DNA from: Saccharopolyspora elongata
GTDB taxonomy: Bacteria; Actinomycetota; Actinomycetes; Mycobacteriales; Pseudonocardiaceae
DNA: 64,000 nt
Assembly (NCBI RefSeq): GCF_004348985.1
Contig: NZ_SMKW01000038.1
Coordinates: 1-64,000 of the forward strand
Direction: 5' to 3'
Program-made: the position numbers and the translations under genes
Notes under the pieces: generated by a model
The model's input: the letters and a program-made list of their open reading frames with translations, nothing else
The model's database searches: none
What the model was told of the DNA's origin: nothing
In this document: positions 33,680-41,973 of the stretch, piece after piece
Position numbering within the stretch: the first letter of the stretch is position 1
How the letters are laid out: every line of letters starts with the position of its first letter

Positions 33680-34513
33680 ATGACAACCGACACCGAGCGG
33701 CCCAAGTCGGGGCTGGGCCGGCGGCAGAAGGCCCGGCTCAACCGCGGCATCCAGTACGCCGTGCTGATCGTGGTCGCCATCGTGGTGGCCGTGGTCGCGG
33801 ACTGGGGCTCCATCGCGCGGGCGTTCTTCAACGTCGACGTGGCGATCGCGCAGTTCCCCGCCGTGATCACCACGGCGCTGGTCAACACCATCATCTACAC
33901 CGCGCTCGGCTTCGGGTTCGGCCTCGGGCTGGGCATCGTGCTGGCGTTGATGAAGATGTCGCCGGTCGGCCCGTACCGGTGGATCGCCACCGGCTACATC
34001 GAGCTGTTCCGCGGCCTGCCCGCGCTGCTGGTGTTCATCGCGCTGGGCTTCGGCGTGCCGATCGCCTTCCAGCTGCGGTTCGACATCTACTCCACCGTGA
34101 TGCTGGCGCTCGGTCTGGTCGGCGCCGCCTACATGGCCGAGACCATCCGCGCCGGCGTCCAGGCGGTGCCGAAGGGGCAGATCGAGGCGGCCCGCTCGCT
34201 GGGCATGTCGCCGACCCGCACCATGCTCACCGTGGTGATGCCGCAGGCGTTGCGGATCATCCTGCCGCCGCTGACCAACGAGCTGATCCTGCTGACCAAG
34301 GACTCGTCGCTGGTCTACCTTCTCGGCCTGGCCGCCAACGAGTACGAGCTGGCGAAGTTCGGCCGGGCGGCGCTGAACGAGTACGCATCGCTCACGCCGC
34401 TGCTGGTGGCCGGGCTGTGCTACCTGATCATCACCATTCCGCTGTCCCGGATTTCGGACCTGCTGGAGCGCAAGTACGGCGGCGGGGCGCGGACCAAGGG
34501 GGCCAAGGCATGA
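33680..34513 (+). CDS. Amino-acid ABC transporter permease
   Basis: A 277-aa membrane subunit of the HisM/GlnP type. A basic N-terminus precedes one extra helix, then the conserved core: [36 protein letters not shown], the EAA loop [24 protein letters not shown] that contacts the ATPase, and [21 protein letters not shown] at 33680 with GGAG. Stop overlaps the ATPase start by four bases (ATGA). It probably forms a homodimer as the only permease gene in the operon. Confidence 0.93.
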   Translation: MTTDTERPKSGLGRRQKARLNRGIQYAVLIVVAIVVAVVADWGSIARAFFNVDVAIAQFPAVITTALVNTIIYTALGFGFGLGLGIVLALMKMSPVGPYRWIATGYIELFRGLPALLVFIALGFGVPIAFQLRFDIYSTVMLALGLVGAAYMAETIRAGVQAVPKGQIEAARSLGMSPTRTMLTVVMPQALRIILPPLTNELILLTKDSSLVYLLGLAANEYELAKFGRAALNEYASLTPLLVAGLCYLIITIPLSRISDLLERKYGGGARTKGAKA

Positions 34514-35274
34514 GCGACGTGATGATCGAGATCAACGGGCTGAGCAAGTCGTTCGGCTCCCTGGAGGTGCTGCGCGGCATCGACCTGGAGGTGGCGCGCG
34601 GCGAGGTCGTCTGCGTCATCGGCCCGTCCGGCTCCGGCAAGTCCACCCTGCTGCGCTGCGTGAACCTGCTGGAGGAGCCGACCGGGGGCAAGGTCGTGGT
34701 GGACGGCACCGACCTCACCGACCCGGACACCGATCTGGACGGCGCCCGCCGGCACATCGGCATGGTGTTCCAGCAGTTCAACCTGTTCGCGCACCTGCAC
34801 GTGCTGGACAACCTGACCGTGGCGCAGCGCAAGGTGCTGGGCCGGGACAAGGCGACGGCGGAGAAGATCGCGCGCGAGAACCTGGAGCGGGTCGGGCTGT
34901 CGGAGAAGGCCGACGCCATGCCCGCGCAGCTCTCCGGCGGCCAGCAGCAGCGGGTCGCGATCGCGCGGGCGCTGTCGATGAACCCGAAGGTCATGCTGTT
35001 CGACGAGCCGACATCGGCGCTGGACCCGGAGCTGGTCGGCGACGTGCTCGGCGTGATGCGACAGCTCGCCGACGAGGGCATGACGATGCTCGTGGTCACC
35101 CACGAGATGCAGTTCGCTCGCGATGTGGCCGACCGGGTGCTGTTCATGGACGGCGGCGGGATCATCGAGCAGGGTCCGCCGGCCGAGGTGATCGGCGCGC
35201 CGAAGGAGGAGCGCACCCGCACCTTCCTCGCCCGCGTCCTCGACCCGACCCACACCCACCCCGCCCCGGAGTGA
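34510..35274 (+). CDS. Amino-acid ABC transporter ATP-binding protein
   Basis: A 254-aa nucleotide-binding subunit of the GlnQ/HisP group: Walker [11 protein letters not shown]-loop VFQQFNLF, signature [15 protein letters not shown], Walker [17 protein letters not shown], switch His VVTHEMQFA. Translationally coupled to the permease. A perfect 21-bp family A hairpin, 18 bases after the stop, ends the operon. Confidence 0.95.
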   Translation: MSDVMIEINGLSKSFGSLEVLRGIDLEVARGEVVCVIGPSGSGKSTLLRCVNLLEEPTGGKVVVDGTDLTDPDTDLDGARRHIGMVFQQFNLFAHLHVLDNLTVAQRKVLGRDKATAEKIARENLERVGLSEKADAMPAQLSGGQQQRVAIARALSMNPKVMLFDEPTSALDPELVGDVLGVMRQLADEGMTMLVVTHEMQFARDVADRVLFMDGGGIIEQGPPAEVIGAPKEERTRTFLARVLDPTHTHPAPE

Positions 35275-35291
35275 TCTGAAGGCAGGATTGC

Positions 35292-35338
35292 GCGAACGGC
35301 CCGTTCACCTCGTACCGCGAGGTGAACGGGCCGTTCGC
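35292..35338. repeat. Hairpin repeat, family A copy 2
   Basis: Perfect 21-bp arms (35292-35312 and 35318-35338) starting GCGAACGGCC, loop TACCG. Copy 1 at 15186 has the same arm and loop lengths. Placed as a terminator for the amino-acid importer operon. Confidence 0.88.
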
Positions 35339-35358
35339 TCGTTCCAGGCCGAGCCGAG

Positions 35359-35372
35359 GTTTCACGTGGAAC
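35359..35372. promoter_or_regulatory. parS-like site
   Basis: GTTTCACGTGGAAC matches the central 14 bases of the ParB-binding parS consensus (GTTTCACGTGAAAC) with one change. It is in an intergenic region. A variant with G at this position is, as I recall, tolerated in Streptomyces parS sites. ParB binding is inferred from sequence alone. Confidence 0.55.
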
Positions 35373-35458
35373 CGAATAGGCCATCCGGCTGCACTCCGCA
35401 GCGCATCGCAACCAAGCCTTGTGATCACACGTCGGAGTTCTATAGAGGATGTTCCAGG

Positions 35459-35650
35459 CTCGTTCTGCGTAGCGGTGCGGGTGGCGGAACCTCAGAGCCC
35501 TTCTCGACTCCGGGATCCCCGACACACGTATGTCCAATACGTCGCGTCGGGGCTGTCCTCGCTGGGAGAACCCCGGGGGGTGGGCACTGAGAACCCGCGG
35601 CGGTGCGAGTTGCGTAGGTGGGCCAAGCGGCTGCGCCGCTTCAAAGACAA
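35459..35650 (+). repeat. ~190-bp structured intergenic repeat, family E copy 2
   Basis: Contains CCCCGAC (35517-35523) paired with GTCGGGG (35546-35552) around an inner ACGTAT/ATACGT stem, a run shared with copy 1 (AACCCGCGGCGGTGCGAGTT), and the hairpin AAGCGGC-TGC-GCCGCTT (35625-35641) followed by CAAAGACAA. The left 55 bases are shared with copy 3 at 51280. Confidence 0.78.
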
Positions 35651-35658
35651 CCTCTACA

Positions 35659-35680
35659 GGTAGTTGATCGACTACCTTTT
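35659..35680 (+). terminator. Hairpin with T-run right after repeat E copy 2
   Basis: GGTAGT-TGATCG-ACTACC followed by TTTT: a 6-7-bp stem with T-run, rare in this genome. It could terminate a transcript running through the repeat, or be an operator for the gene at 35729. Confidence 0.5.
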
Positions 35681-35728
35681 CGGGTGATCAAGTTGATCAG
35701 CTGGTCGGGGACTAGGTCGGGGGCGAGG

Positions 35729-38008
35729 GTGCCGGTCGTCAAGCCGTGGGATAGCAACGGTCCGCTCACCGCTGCGGAGCAGCGGTTCGAGGAACTGCTC
35801 CGGCAGGGAAGAGCCGACCGCGTGACCCCGGGCGCCGTCCCGCCGCTGGACGTGCACGCCGTGCGGCACTCCCAGGACCGCGAGATCCGCGGCGAGTACC
35901 TCGCCCGCCGGCTGGTCGAGTCGCTGGAGGAACCCGGCTGGCGGCCGTTCTCCCGGCGCAGCGGCGGCCAGCAGCAGGTCATCGCCGTCGAGGACGCGGT
36001 GATCACCGGGCACCTGGACCTGCGCGCCACCGACCTGCCGTACCTGCTGGAATTCGTCCGCTGCCGGTTCGAGCACGCGCCCGACCTGCGGCAGGCGAAC
36101 ATCGCCGGCCTGGTGCTCTGGCACTGCCGGTTCCCCGGCATGGACGCCCGAAACCTCAACACCAGCAACGACACCGTGCTGCGCAACTGCACGAGCATCG
36201 GCGGCATCGTCGACCTCGCCGACGCCCAGCTCGGCGGTTCCCTGCTGCTCAACGACAGCGAGCTGCGCAATCCCGGCGGCCGCGCGATCTACGGCGACCG
36301 GCTGTCCGTCTCCGGTGCGCTGCTCGGGTTGCGGCTGCAGGTGGCGGGCGAGATCCGCATCCCCGGCGCGAAGGTCGGCGGCAACCTCACGCTCTCCGGC
36401 GGGGCGCTGCGCAACCGGGGCCGATACGCGTTGAACGCCAACGGGATCCAGATCGGCGGCAGCCTGCGCTGCGACGTCGACCCGCTCACGCGTCGGCCGT
36501 TCACCGTCGCCGGGCTGATGTTCCTGCCCAGCGCGCACATCTTCGGCGACCTGCGGCTGCGCGACGCGGTGCTGGAACCGGGCGTCGCGCCCTCGCAGCG
36601 CGGCGAATCCCAGTACGACGACCCGACCAGCACGCTCGTCATCGACCGCGGCGACATCCGCGGCGACGTGCAGATCGACCAGGGCTTCCGCAGCGGCGGC
36701 ACCATCCGGATGGTGAGCGCGAAGGTCGGCGGCGACCTGCGGATGTCCGGCGCGCACATCGACCTGAGCTGGTCGCGCTCCAAGAAGGCGTCGGTCGAGC
36801 AGCCGCTGCGCTCGGTGCACATCGACGGCACCGAGATCCTCGGCAACCTGGAGGCGTCGCGGGTCGAGCTGTACGGCCAGGTGCGGATGATCGACGTCCG
36901 GGTGCACGGCAGCTTCCAGCTGAACAAGGCGTGCCTGCACGGCCCGCGCACCGACGTGCTGCAGGCCAGCCGGCTCGTGGTCGGCAGCAACCTGGACTGC
37001 CGGGATACCGACGTCGTCGGCTCGATCCAGCTGCAGGGTGCCCAGATCGGCGCCAACGTCGACCTGCGCTCGGCGCACCTGACCAAGCCCGCGTGGCATC
37101 GCCACCGGATGTCCTACAAGTCCTCCCTGGACCTGCGCGCGGCGCGCATCGCGCGCGACCTGGTGTGCGCGGCGGGCAGCCGGCCGTTCCTCGCCGAGGG
37201 CGAGGTGCAGCTGCGGCGCGCCGAGATCGGGCGGCAGGCGAACTTCTGGGGCTGCCGGCTCGGCGACGGCACCAGCCGCAACGCGATCAACGCCTTCGGC
37301 CTGGTGGCGCAGGAGCTCACGCTGGTTCCGGAGACCGCACCGCAGGGCCGGATCATGCTGCGGCAGGCGCAGTGCGAGCTGCTTGCGGACAGCGCGTCGC
37401 TGTGGGCGGCGTCAGGCGGCGTCGACGTCGAGGACTTCGGGTACGACAGCTTCACCACCACCATCGAGCCGACGGATCAGGCCGCGGTGCGGGAGCGGCT
37501 CGGCTGGCTGCGCGACAACTCGGGCGGCCGCTACCAGCCCGGGCCGTACGACCAGCTGGCGCGGGTCTTCCGCGGCAACGGCAACGAAGAGCACGCGGTG
37601 CTGGTGCTGATCGAGAAGCAGCGTCGCCGCTACCAGGCGATCGCGGCCGCGACCCGGCCCGCGTTCCGGTGGCCGGTGCGGTTGTGGAGCATGCTGCAGC
37701 TGATCACGGTCAGTTACGGCTACCGCCCGCTGCGCGCCCTGATCTGGCTGGTGCTGCTGACCGCGGCGGGCACCACCTGGTTCGACCACCACCCGCTGGT
37801 CCCGATCAACGAGGAAGACCACCCGGTGTGGAACCCGTTCCTGTACACAGTGGACCAGTTGGTGCCGATCATCAACCTCGGTCACGACGTGATGTGGCAG
37901 GCGCACGGCAATTCGCAGTGGATCACGGTGGTGTTGATCGCCTCGGGCTGGATCCTCGCGACCACGGTCGCGGCGGGCATCACCAGAGCCCTCCACCGAG
38001 AGCTCTAG
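35729..38008 (+). CDS. Large right-handed beta-helix membrane protein
   Basis: A 759-aa protein. Most of it (residues about 75-590) is a degenerate repeat with periodic Gly-Asn/Asp-Leu (IGGNLTLSGG, VGGDLRMSGA, ILGNLEASRV, VGSNLDCRDT), the pattern of a right-handed parallel beta-helix like bactofilin or pentapeptide-type proteins. The C-terminus has two or three transmembrane helices (ALIWLVLLTAAGTTW; WITVVLIASGWILATT). Homologues are often named membrane-associated oxidoreductase in actinomycetes, but no redox motif is visible. GTG at 35729 has GGGGGCGAGG in front; GTG at 35684 is possible but lacks a ribosome site. Confidence 0.72.
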   Translation: MPVVKPWDSNGPLTAAEQRFEELLRQGRADRVTPGAVPPLDVHAVRHSQDREIRGEYLARRLVESLEEPGWRPFSRRSGGQQQVIAVEDAVITGHLDLRATDLPYLLEFVRCRFEHAPDLRQANIAGLVLWHCRFPGMDARNLNTSNDTVLRNCTSIGGIVDLADAQLGGSLLLNDSELRNPGGRAIYGDRLSVSGALLGLRLQVAGEIRIPGAKVGGNLTLSGGALRNRGRYALNANGIQIGGSLRCDVDPLTRRPFTVAGLMFLPSAHIFGDLRLRDAVLEPGVAPSQRGESQYDDPTSTLVIDRGDIRGDVQIDQGFRSGGTIRMVSAKVGGDLRMSGAHIDLSWSRSKKASVEQPLRSVHIDGTEILGNLEASRVELYGQVRMIDVRVHGSFQLNKACLHGPRTDVLQASRLVVGSNLDCRDTDVVGSIQLQGAQIGANVDLRSAHLTKPAWHRHRMSYKSSLDLRAARIARDLVCAAGSRPFLAEGEVQLRRAEIGRQANFWGCRLGDGTSRNAINAFGLVAQELTLVPETAPQGRIMLRQAQCELLADSASLWAASGGVDVEDFGYDSFTTTIEPTDQAAVRERLGWLRDNSGGRYQPGPYDQLARVFRGNGNEEHAVLVLIEKQRRRYQAIAAATRPAFRWPVRLWSMLQLITVSYGYRPLRALIWLVLLTAAGTTWFDHHPLVPINEEDHPVWNPFLYTVDQLVPIINLGHDVMWQAHGNSQWITVVLIASGWILATTVAAGITRALHREL

Positions 38009-38344
38009 GGACCGTTTCAGCGCCGGTTTCGCGCGAAACCGGCGCCCAGCCCTCACGCGGAGTGCCGTTTTCGCGCGAAACCGGCGCCCAGCGATCCGGG
38101 CGCCCACGCCTCACGCGTGCCCGCACGCCCTCCTGAAACGACCTTCTCAGGCAGTTCCAGGACCGCCCCTGGGTGGCCGTGCCCCTCGGGGTCCGCAATT
38201 TCAATGGAAATCGGGCCTTCGATTTCCATTGAAATTGCGGCAGGACACGTTGGGGCGCTCGACGATCGGGTGAATTCTCGCGCCGTGACGATCTTGCCGT
38301 GCTAGATCAAGCTGGCCAGTGCCCAGCTCATGCAGGAGGCCCGC
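38009..38344. repeat. Intergenic region with family C palindromes and family B copy 3
   Basis: 336 bases, no gene. A 26-base perfect palindrome with core GGTTTCGCGCGAAACC (38020-38045) starts 12 bases after the stop of the beta-helix gene. A second, imperfect one is at 38064-38085. Family B copy 3 (38193-38213 and 38220-38240, perfect 21-bp arms, 6-base loop) follows. GGAGG at 38336-38340 is the ribosome site of the next gene. Confidence 0.85.
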
Positions 38345-39202
38345 GTGGGATCTCAGCTCGGTCGTCTCGCCCAACTAGGTTCTGCCCTCGCCGTGGCGGG
38401 GGCGCTGCTCGCGCCCACCGCGCACGCGGCCGACGAGTTCGAATACGTGGCGATGGGCGATTCGGCGGCCGCCGGGCCGCTCACGCCGAACCCCGACCCG
38501 AACCTGCTCTGCTTCCGCTCCAAGGAGAACTACCCGCGGGTGGCGGCCCGGCTGATCGGCGCGAAGCTGACCGACGTCTCCTGCTCGGGCGCGAAGATCG
38601 AGGACTTCTCCGGCAGGCAGCACGGCGTCATGGCCCCGCAGTACGCCGCGCTCAGCGACCGTACCGACCTGGTGACGGTCACCATCGGCGGCAACGACGT
38701 ATCGCTGGTGCGGGCGGCGGTTTCGTGCGTGAACCTGCTCCCGGATCCGCTCGGAACGTCCTGCGCGGACGAGTTCACCGCGGGCGGCGGGGACGAGCTC
38801 GCGGAGCGGATCGACGCGCTCGTTCCGCGCTTCGACGACGCGCTCGCGCAGATCAGGCACCGGGCGCCGAACGCCGAGATCGTGGTGGTCGGCTACGGCA
38901 CCTACCTCCGGCCGGGCGGCTGCTACCCGAAGGAGCTGGTCTGGGCGCGCGACGCGGACTACATCCAGTCCAGTGTGGACAAATTGAGCGCGATGCTCGG
39001 CGAGAGGGCAGCGGCGCACGGCGCGCAGTTCGTCGACCTCGGCCCGGTCAGCGAGGGCCACGACGTCTGCGCGGCCCCGGCCGAGAAGTACTACGAGGGC
39101 TTGGTCCCGACGTCGGTCGCGGCGCCGCTGCACCCGAACGCCAAGGGCATGCAGGTCTTCGGCCGAACCGTCGCGGCAGCCGTGCAGCACATCCGGTCCT
39201 GA
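38345..39202 (+). CDS. Secreted SGNH/GDSL hydrolase
   Basis: A 285-aa exported esterase/lipase. Signal peptide up to AHA near residue 29. SGNH blocks: YVAMGDSAAAGP (nucleophile Ser), VTVTIGGNDVSLV (GGND), and APLHPNAKGMQ with the catalytic His. Six cysteines, typical of the disulphide-bonded Streptomyces SGNH lipases. GTG at 38345 has AGGAGG five bases upstream; an upstream ATG at 38330 is less likely. A strong terminator follows. Confidence 0.9.
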   Translation: MGSQLGRLAQLGSALAVAGALLAPTAHAADEFEYVAMGDSAAAGPLTPNPDPNLLCFRSKENYPRVAARLIGAKLTDVSCSGAKIEDFSGRQHGVMAPQYAALSDRTDLVTVTIGGNDVSLVRAAVSCVNLLPDPLGTSCADEFTAGGGDELAERIDALVPRFDDALAQIRHRAPNAEIVVVGYGTYLRPGGCYPKELVWARDADYIQSSVDKLSAMLGERAAAHGAQFVDLGPVSEGHDVCAAPAEKYYEGLVPTSVAAPLHPNAKGMQVFGRTVAAAVQHIRS

Positions 39203-39211
39203 CATGACCCC

Positions 39212-39239
39212 GAAAGCCCCCGCACCTGCGGGGGCTTTC
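39212..39239 (+). terminator. Hairpin terminator after SGNH hydrolase
   Basis: Perfect 12-bp stem GAAAGCCCCCGC with loop ACCT and a short T-tract in the right arm end; ten bases after the stop and facing the convergent SARP gene, whose stop is at 39245. Confidence 0.85.
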
Positions 39240-39244
39240 TGCTG

Positions 39245-41371
39245 CTACAAGACCGAGTTCCCCCAGATGTGCCCCGGGAAGAACGCCTGCGCCAGCGCTT
39301 CGCCCAGCTCGCGTGGGCCGGGCCCGCCGAGGTGGCGGCGGAAGCGGTCCAGGTACAGCCCGAGCTGGCACGCCCGGTCGTGCTGGCCGCGCGCGGTCGC
39401 CAGCGCGAGCGCGTGCTGGATGTTGTCCTCTTCGGTCCGGAACCAGTTCAGCGCCGCCTGCGCCGTCGGCAGGTCGGGCAGCTCGGCGAGCGGGTGCGCG
39501 GCCTGCTGCCCGGGCCGCCGCGCCGGACCTTCGACCGCGCGCAGGCCGCTTTCGGCGGCGTGCAGGTAGTAGTCGAGCAGCCGGGTGATCGCGGCGTCCC
39601 GGTCGGCCGCGGGCTCCGCCGCGGCGAGGGTCGCCGAGTGGAGCCGGACCAGGTCGTGCCGCCCGTACCGGCCGGGGCCGGTCACGTGCAGCAGGTTGAC
39701 CGCCACCAGGCTCTCCAGCCGGGCCTGGTTGTCCCGGAGCCTGGTGCCCGCGAGCGCGGCGGCCGCGAAGTAGTCGACCTCGGCGCCGGGGTGCTCGCCC
39801 AGCAGCCGGAACAGTCGCGCCGACGCGTCGTCGAGCCGCCGATAGCTGGTGGTCAGGGCGGCGCGGATGCTCCCGCCGGAGTCCGGCAGCGACAGCCTGG
39901 TCAGCCGGTGGCGCTCGTCGGAGTAGATGTCGGTCAGCGAGCGGATCGTGAAGTGCGGATGGCTGGCGCCGCGGGCGGCGGCGATCCGCAGCGCCAGCGG
40001 GAGCCGGTCGCACAGCTCCGCCAGCTCGGCAGCCGCGGCGGGCTCGGCGGCGACCCGCTCGGAGCCGAGCAGCAGCCGCAGAACGGCGACCGCCGCTTGC
40101 CGGTCCAGCACCGGCAGCGACAGCCGGACCGCTCCCTCGGTGGCCGCCAGGTCGTCCAGGCGGCTCCGGCTGGACACCAGCACCACGCAACCCGAGTTGC
40201 CGGGCAGCAGCGGGCGGACCTGCGCGGCCGACCGCGCGTTGTCGAGGACCACCAGCAGGCGCCGGTCCGCCAGCACCGAGCGGTACAGCGCGGCGCGTTC
40301 GTCGAGGTCGTCGGGGATCCGCGCGGCAGGCACCCCGAGCGCGCGGAGGAAACCGCTGAGCGCCTGCGCCGGCGCCACCGGATCCGCGTCGTCGAACCCG
40401 CGGAGGTCGACGAACAGGCAGCCGTCCTCGAAGTCCGCCGCCACCTGGTGCGCCCAGCGCAGCGCGAGCGCGGTCTTGCCGACGCCCGCCGGGCCGGTGA
40501 GGATCCGGATCGGGCCGTCGTCGTCCAGCGCCGCGTCCAGCTGCGCGAGTTCGGCGCCACGGCCCACGAAACCCCGGTTCTCCCTGGGCAATTGCGAGGG
40601 AACGCGAGCCGGCGGTCGCTCGCCGTCGGCCCTGAGCACGGTGTGGAAGGCCTCCTGCAGGCCGGTTCCGGGGGCGACGCCGAGCTCGTCGGCGAGGCGG
40701 ATCCGCGTGTCGTGGAAGACGTCGAGCGCCTCGGCCTGTCGACCGGCCTGGTGCAGGCTCAGCACGAGCAGCTCCACCAGGGGCTCGCGCAGCGGCCGCA
40801 TCGCGACGGCCTCCCGGAGCTCTTCGATCGCCTCGGCGGCGCGACCGAGCCGGTTCAGCCGCCTGGCCAGCTCGTGCACCGCGGTGACCACCGACTCGTC
40901 CAGCCGGTCCGAGGCGTCGCGGCGCAGAGCCTCCGCCTCGATGTCGACCAGGGCCGGGCCGCGGCGCAGGGCCAGCGCGTCGCGCAGCAGCTCGACCGCG
41001 TCGGCGTCGGACGCGTCCCTGGCGGCCGCGACCAGATCCTCGAACCGCGTCACGTCGAGCAGCGCACGGGGCGCGAGCAGCAGGTAACCCGGGGAACGGG
41101 TGACGAGCTCCACGCCGTCGCCGAGGTCCTTGCGCAGCTGGGCGATGTGGCCCTGCAGCGAGGCCCTGGCCGTGGGCGGCGGGTGGCCGTCCCAGGCGAT
41201 GTCCATCAGCCGGTCCGCGGAGACGACGCGGTTGAGATCGATGGCAAGAGCAGCAAGCACATTGCGCCGTTTGGCGGCACCGATAGCGGCTGCGCCGCCA
41301 TCTGCTCGTAGCAATTCCATCGGGCCCAGCAAGCGAATCCGCAGTTGCGGTCGGGTTCTCGGAGAAGGCAT
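39245..41371 (-). CDS. SARP/AfsR-family transcriptional regulator with NB-ARC ATPase
   Basis: A 708-aa regulator. Residues about 10-95: OmpR-type winged helix (IRLLGPMELL, KRRNVLAALAIDLNRVVS, GHIAQLRKDL). About 100-245: bacterial transcription activation domain (BTAD). About 270-530: NB-ARC ATPase with Walker A LTGPAGVGKTALAL, FVDLRGFDD, Walker B LLVVLDNARS and a RESR-like VSSRSRLDDL. The C-terminal ~150 residues have remnants of TPR helices and end early compared with AfsR-type proteins near 1000 aa. SARPs activate secondary-metabolite genes, but no such cluster is in view. Divergent from the type VII effector operon across 125 bases. Confidence 0.9.
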   Translation of the reverse strand: MPSPRTRPQLRIRLLGPMELLRADGGAAAIGAAKRRNVLAALAIDLNRVVSADRLMDIAWDGHPPPTARASLQGHIAQLRKDLGDGVELVTRSPGYLLLAPRALLDVTRFEDLVAAARDASDADAVELLRDALALRRGPALVDIEAEALRRDASDRLDESVVTAVHELARRLNRLGRAAEAIEELREAVAMRPLREPLVELLVLSLHQAGRQAEALDVFHDTRIRLADELGVAPGTGLQEAFHTVLRADGERPPARVPSQLPRENRGFVGRGAELAQLDAALDDDGPIRILTGPAGVGKTALALRWAHQVAADFEDGCLFVDLRGFDDADPVAPAQALSGFLRALGVPAARIPDDLDERAALYRSVLADRRLLVVLDNARSAAQVRPLLPGNSGCVVLVSSRSRLDDLAATEGAVRLSLPVLDRQAAVAVLRLLLGSERVAAEPAAAAELAELCDRLPLALRIAAARGASHPHFTIRSLTDIYSDERHRLTRLSLPDSGGSIRAALTTSYRRLDDASARLFRLLGEHPGAEVDYFAAAALAGTRLRDNQARLESLVAVNLLHVTGPGRYGRHDLVRLHSATLAAAEPAADRDAAITRLLDYYLHAAESGLRAVEGPARRPGQQAAHPLAELPDLPTAQAALNWFRTEEDNIQHALALATARGQHDRACQLGLYLDRFRRHLGGPGPRELGEALAQAFFPGHIWGNSVL

Positions 41372-41496
41372 CCGCTTTTCGATCGAGTCGTTCGTCGGGC
41401 GAGTGCGGCCGCCGCCAACGGGAGTTGGTCGGGCGTTGGGATGACGTTGGCGACGTCTGTGATCATAGCCAAGGTGATGTTGTGTCTGGGGGATTC

Positions 41497-41922
41497 ATGA
41501 GCGAACCCGAGGAATTCCAGGCGGCCCGTAACCTGGAGCGCTCCGTCGTTGGGGTGAAGCGATTGCGCCAAGCGGTGGAATCGCAGCAGCTGCGCCTGGA
41601 CCCGGAGGCCGGCGAGCAGATCCGCACCGCGCTGGAAGACCAGATGTCCAAAGTGGACTCCTGGGTGTCCAGGGCGGGTGGTCTCACCGGGAAGGCCCCG
41701 CTGGGGGAGAACCCGGTCGGCGAGGCGATGGCGGCGAAGTTCGCCAATCGCGCCGAGGGCACCGGGCGCTCGTTCAACGATGCGCTGAGGACGTACCGCG
41801 AGGTCCTCGAAGAAGCGCGGGACGCGATCAAAGCGGCCATGCGCACCTACGAGCGCGCCGACGAGGAAGCAGCGGAGTCGTTCCGCAAGATCGCCAATGA
41901 CGCGATCCGGAACCCCATGTGA
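41497..41922 (+). CDS. Small helical protein, probable type VII (ESX) secretion partner
   Basis: A 141-aa largely alpha-helical protein: AARNLERSVVGVKRLRQAVE, an Gln/Leu-rich second helix and a long C-terminal helix (YREVLEEARDAIKAAMRTYERADEEAAESF, seen in parts). Size, helix-hairpin pattern and YxxxD/E-like motif (YERADEE) near the C-terminus are those of WXG100-superfamily ESX substrates, though no WXG is present. ATG at 41497 after GGGG. First gene of a six-gene operon with PPE-like, EspG, repeat protein, YbaB and RHS genes. Confidence 0.72.
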   Translation: MSEPEEFQAARNLERSVVGVKRLRQAVESQQLRLDPEAGEQIRTALEDQMSKVDSWVSRAGGLTGKAPLGENPVGEAMAAKFANRAEGTGRSFNDALRTYREVLEEARDAIKAAMRTYERADEEAAESFRKIANDAIRNPM

Positions 41923-41973
41923 TGGCCCGTTGCGGGGGCGCACCTGCCGCAGCCGAGGGGATGAAAGCCTGAG

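Noticed and set aside
39245-41371. SARP regulator as sign of an adjacent antibiotic gene cluster.
   Set aside because: No polyketide, peptide or other biosynthetic genes are within the window on either side.
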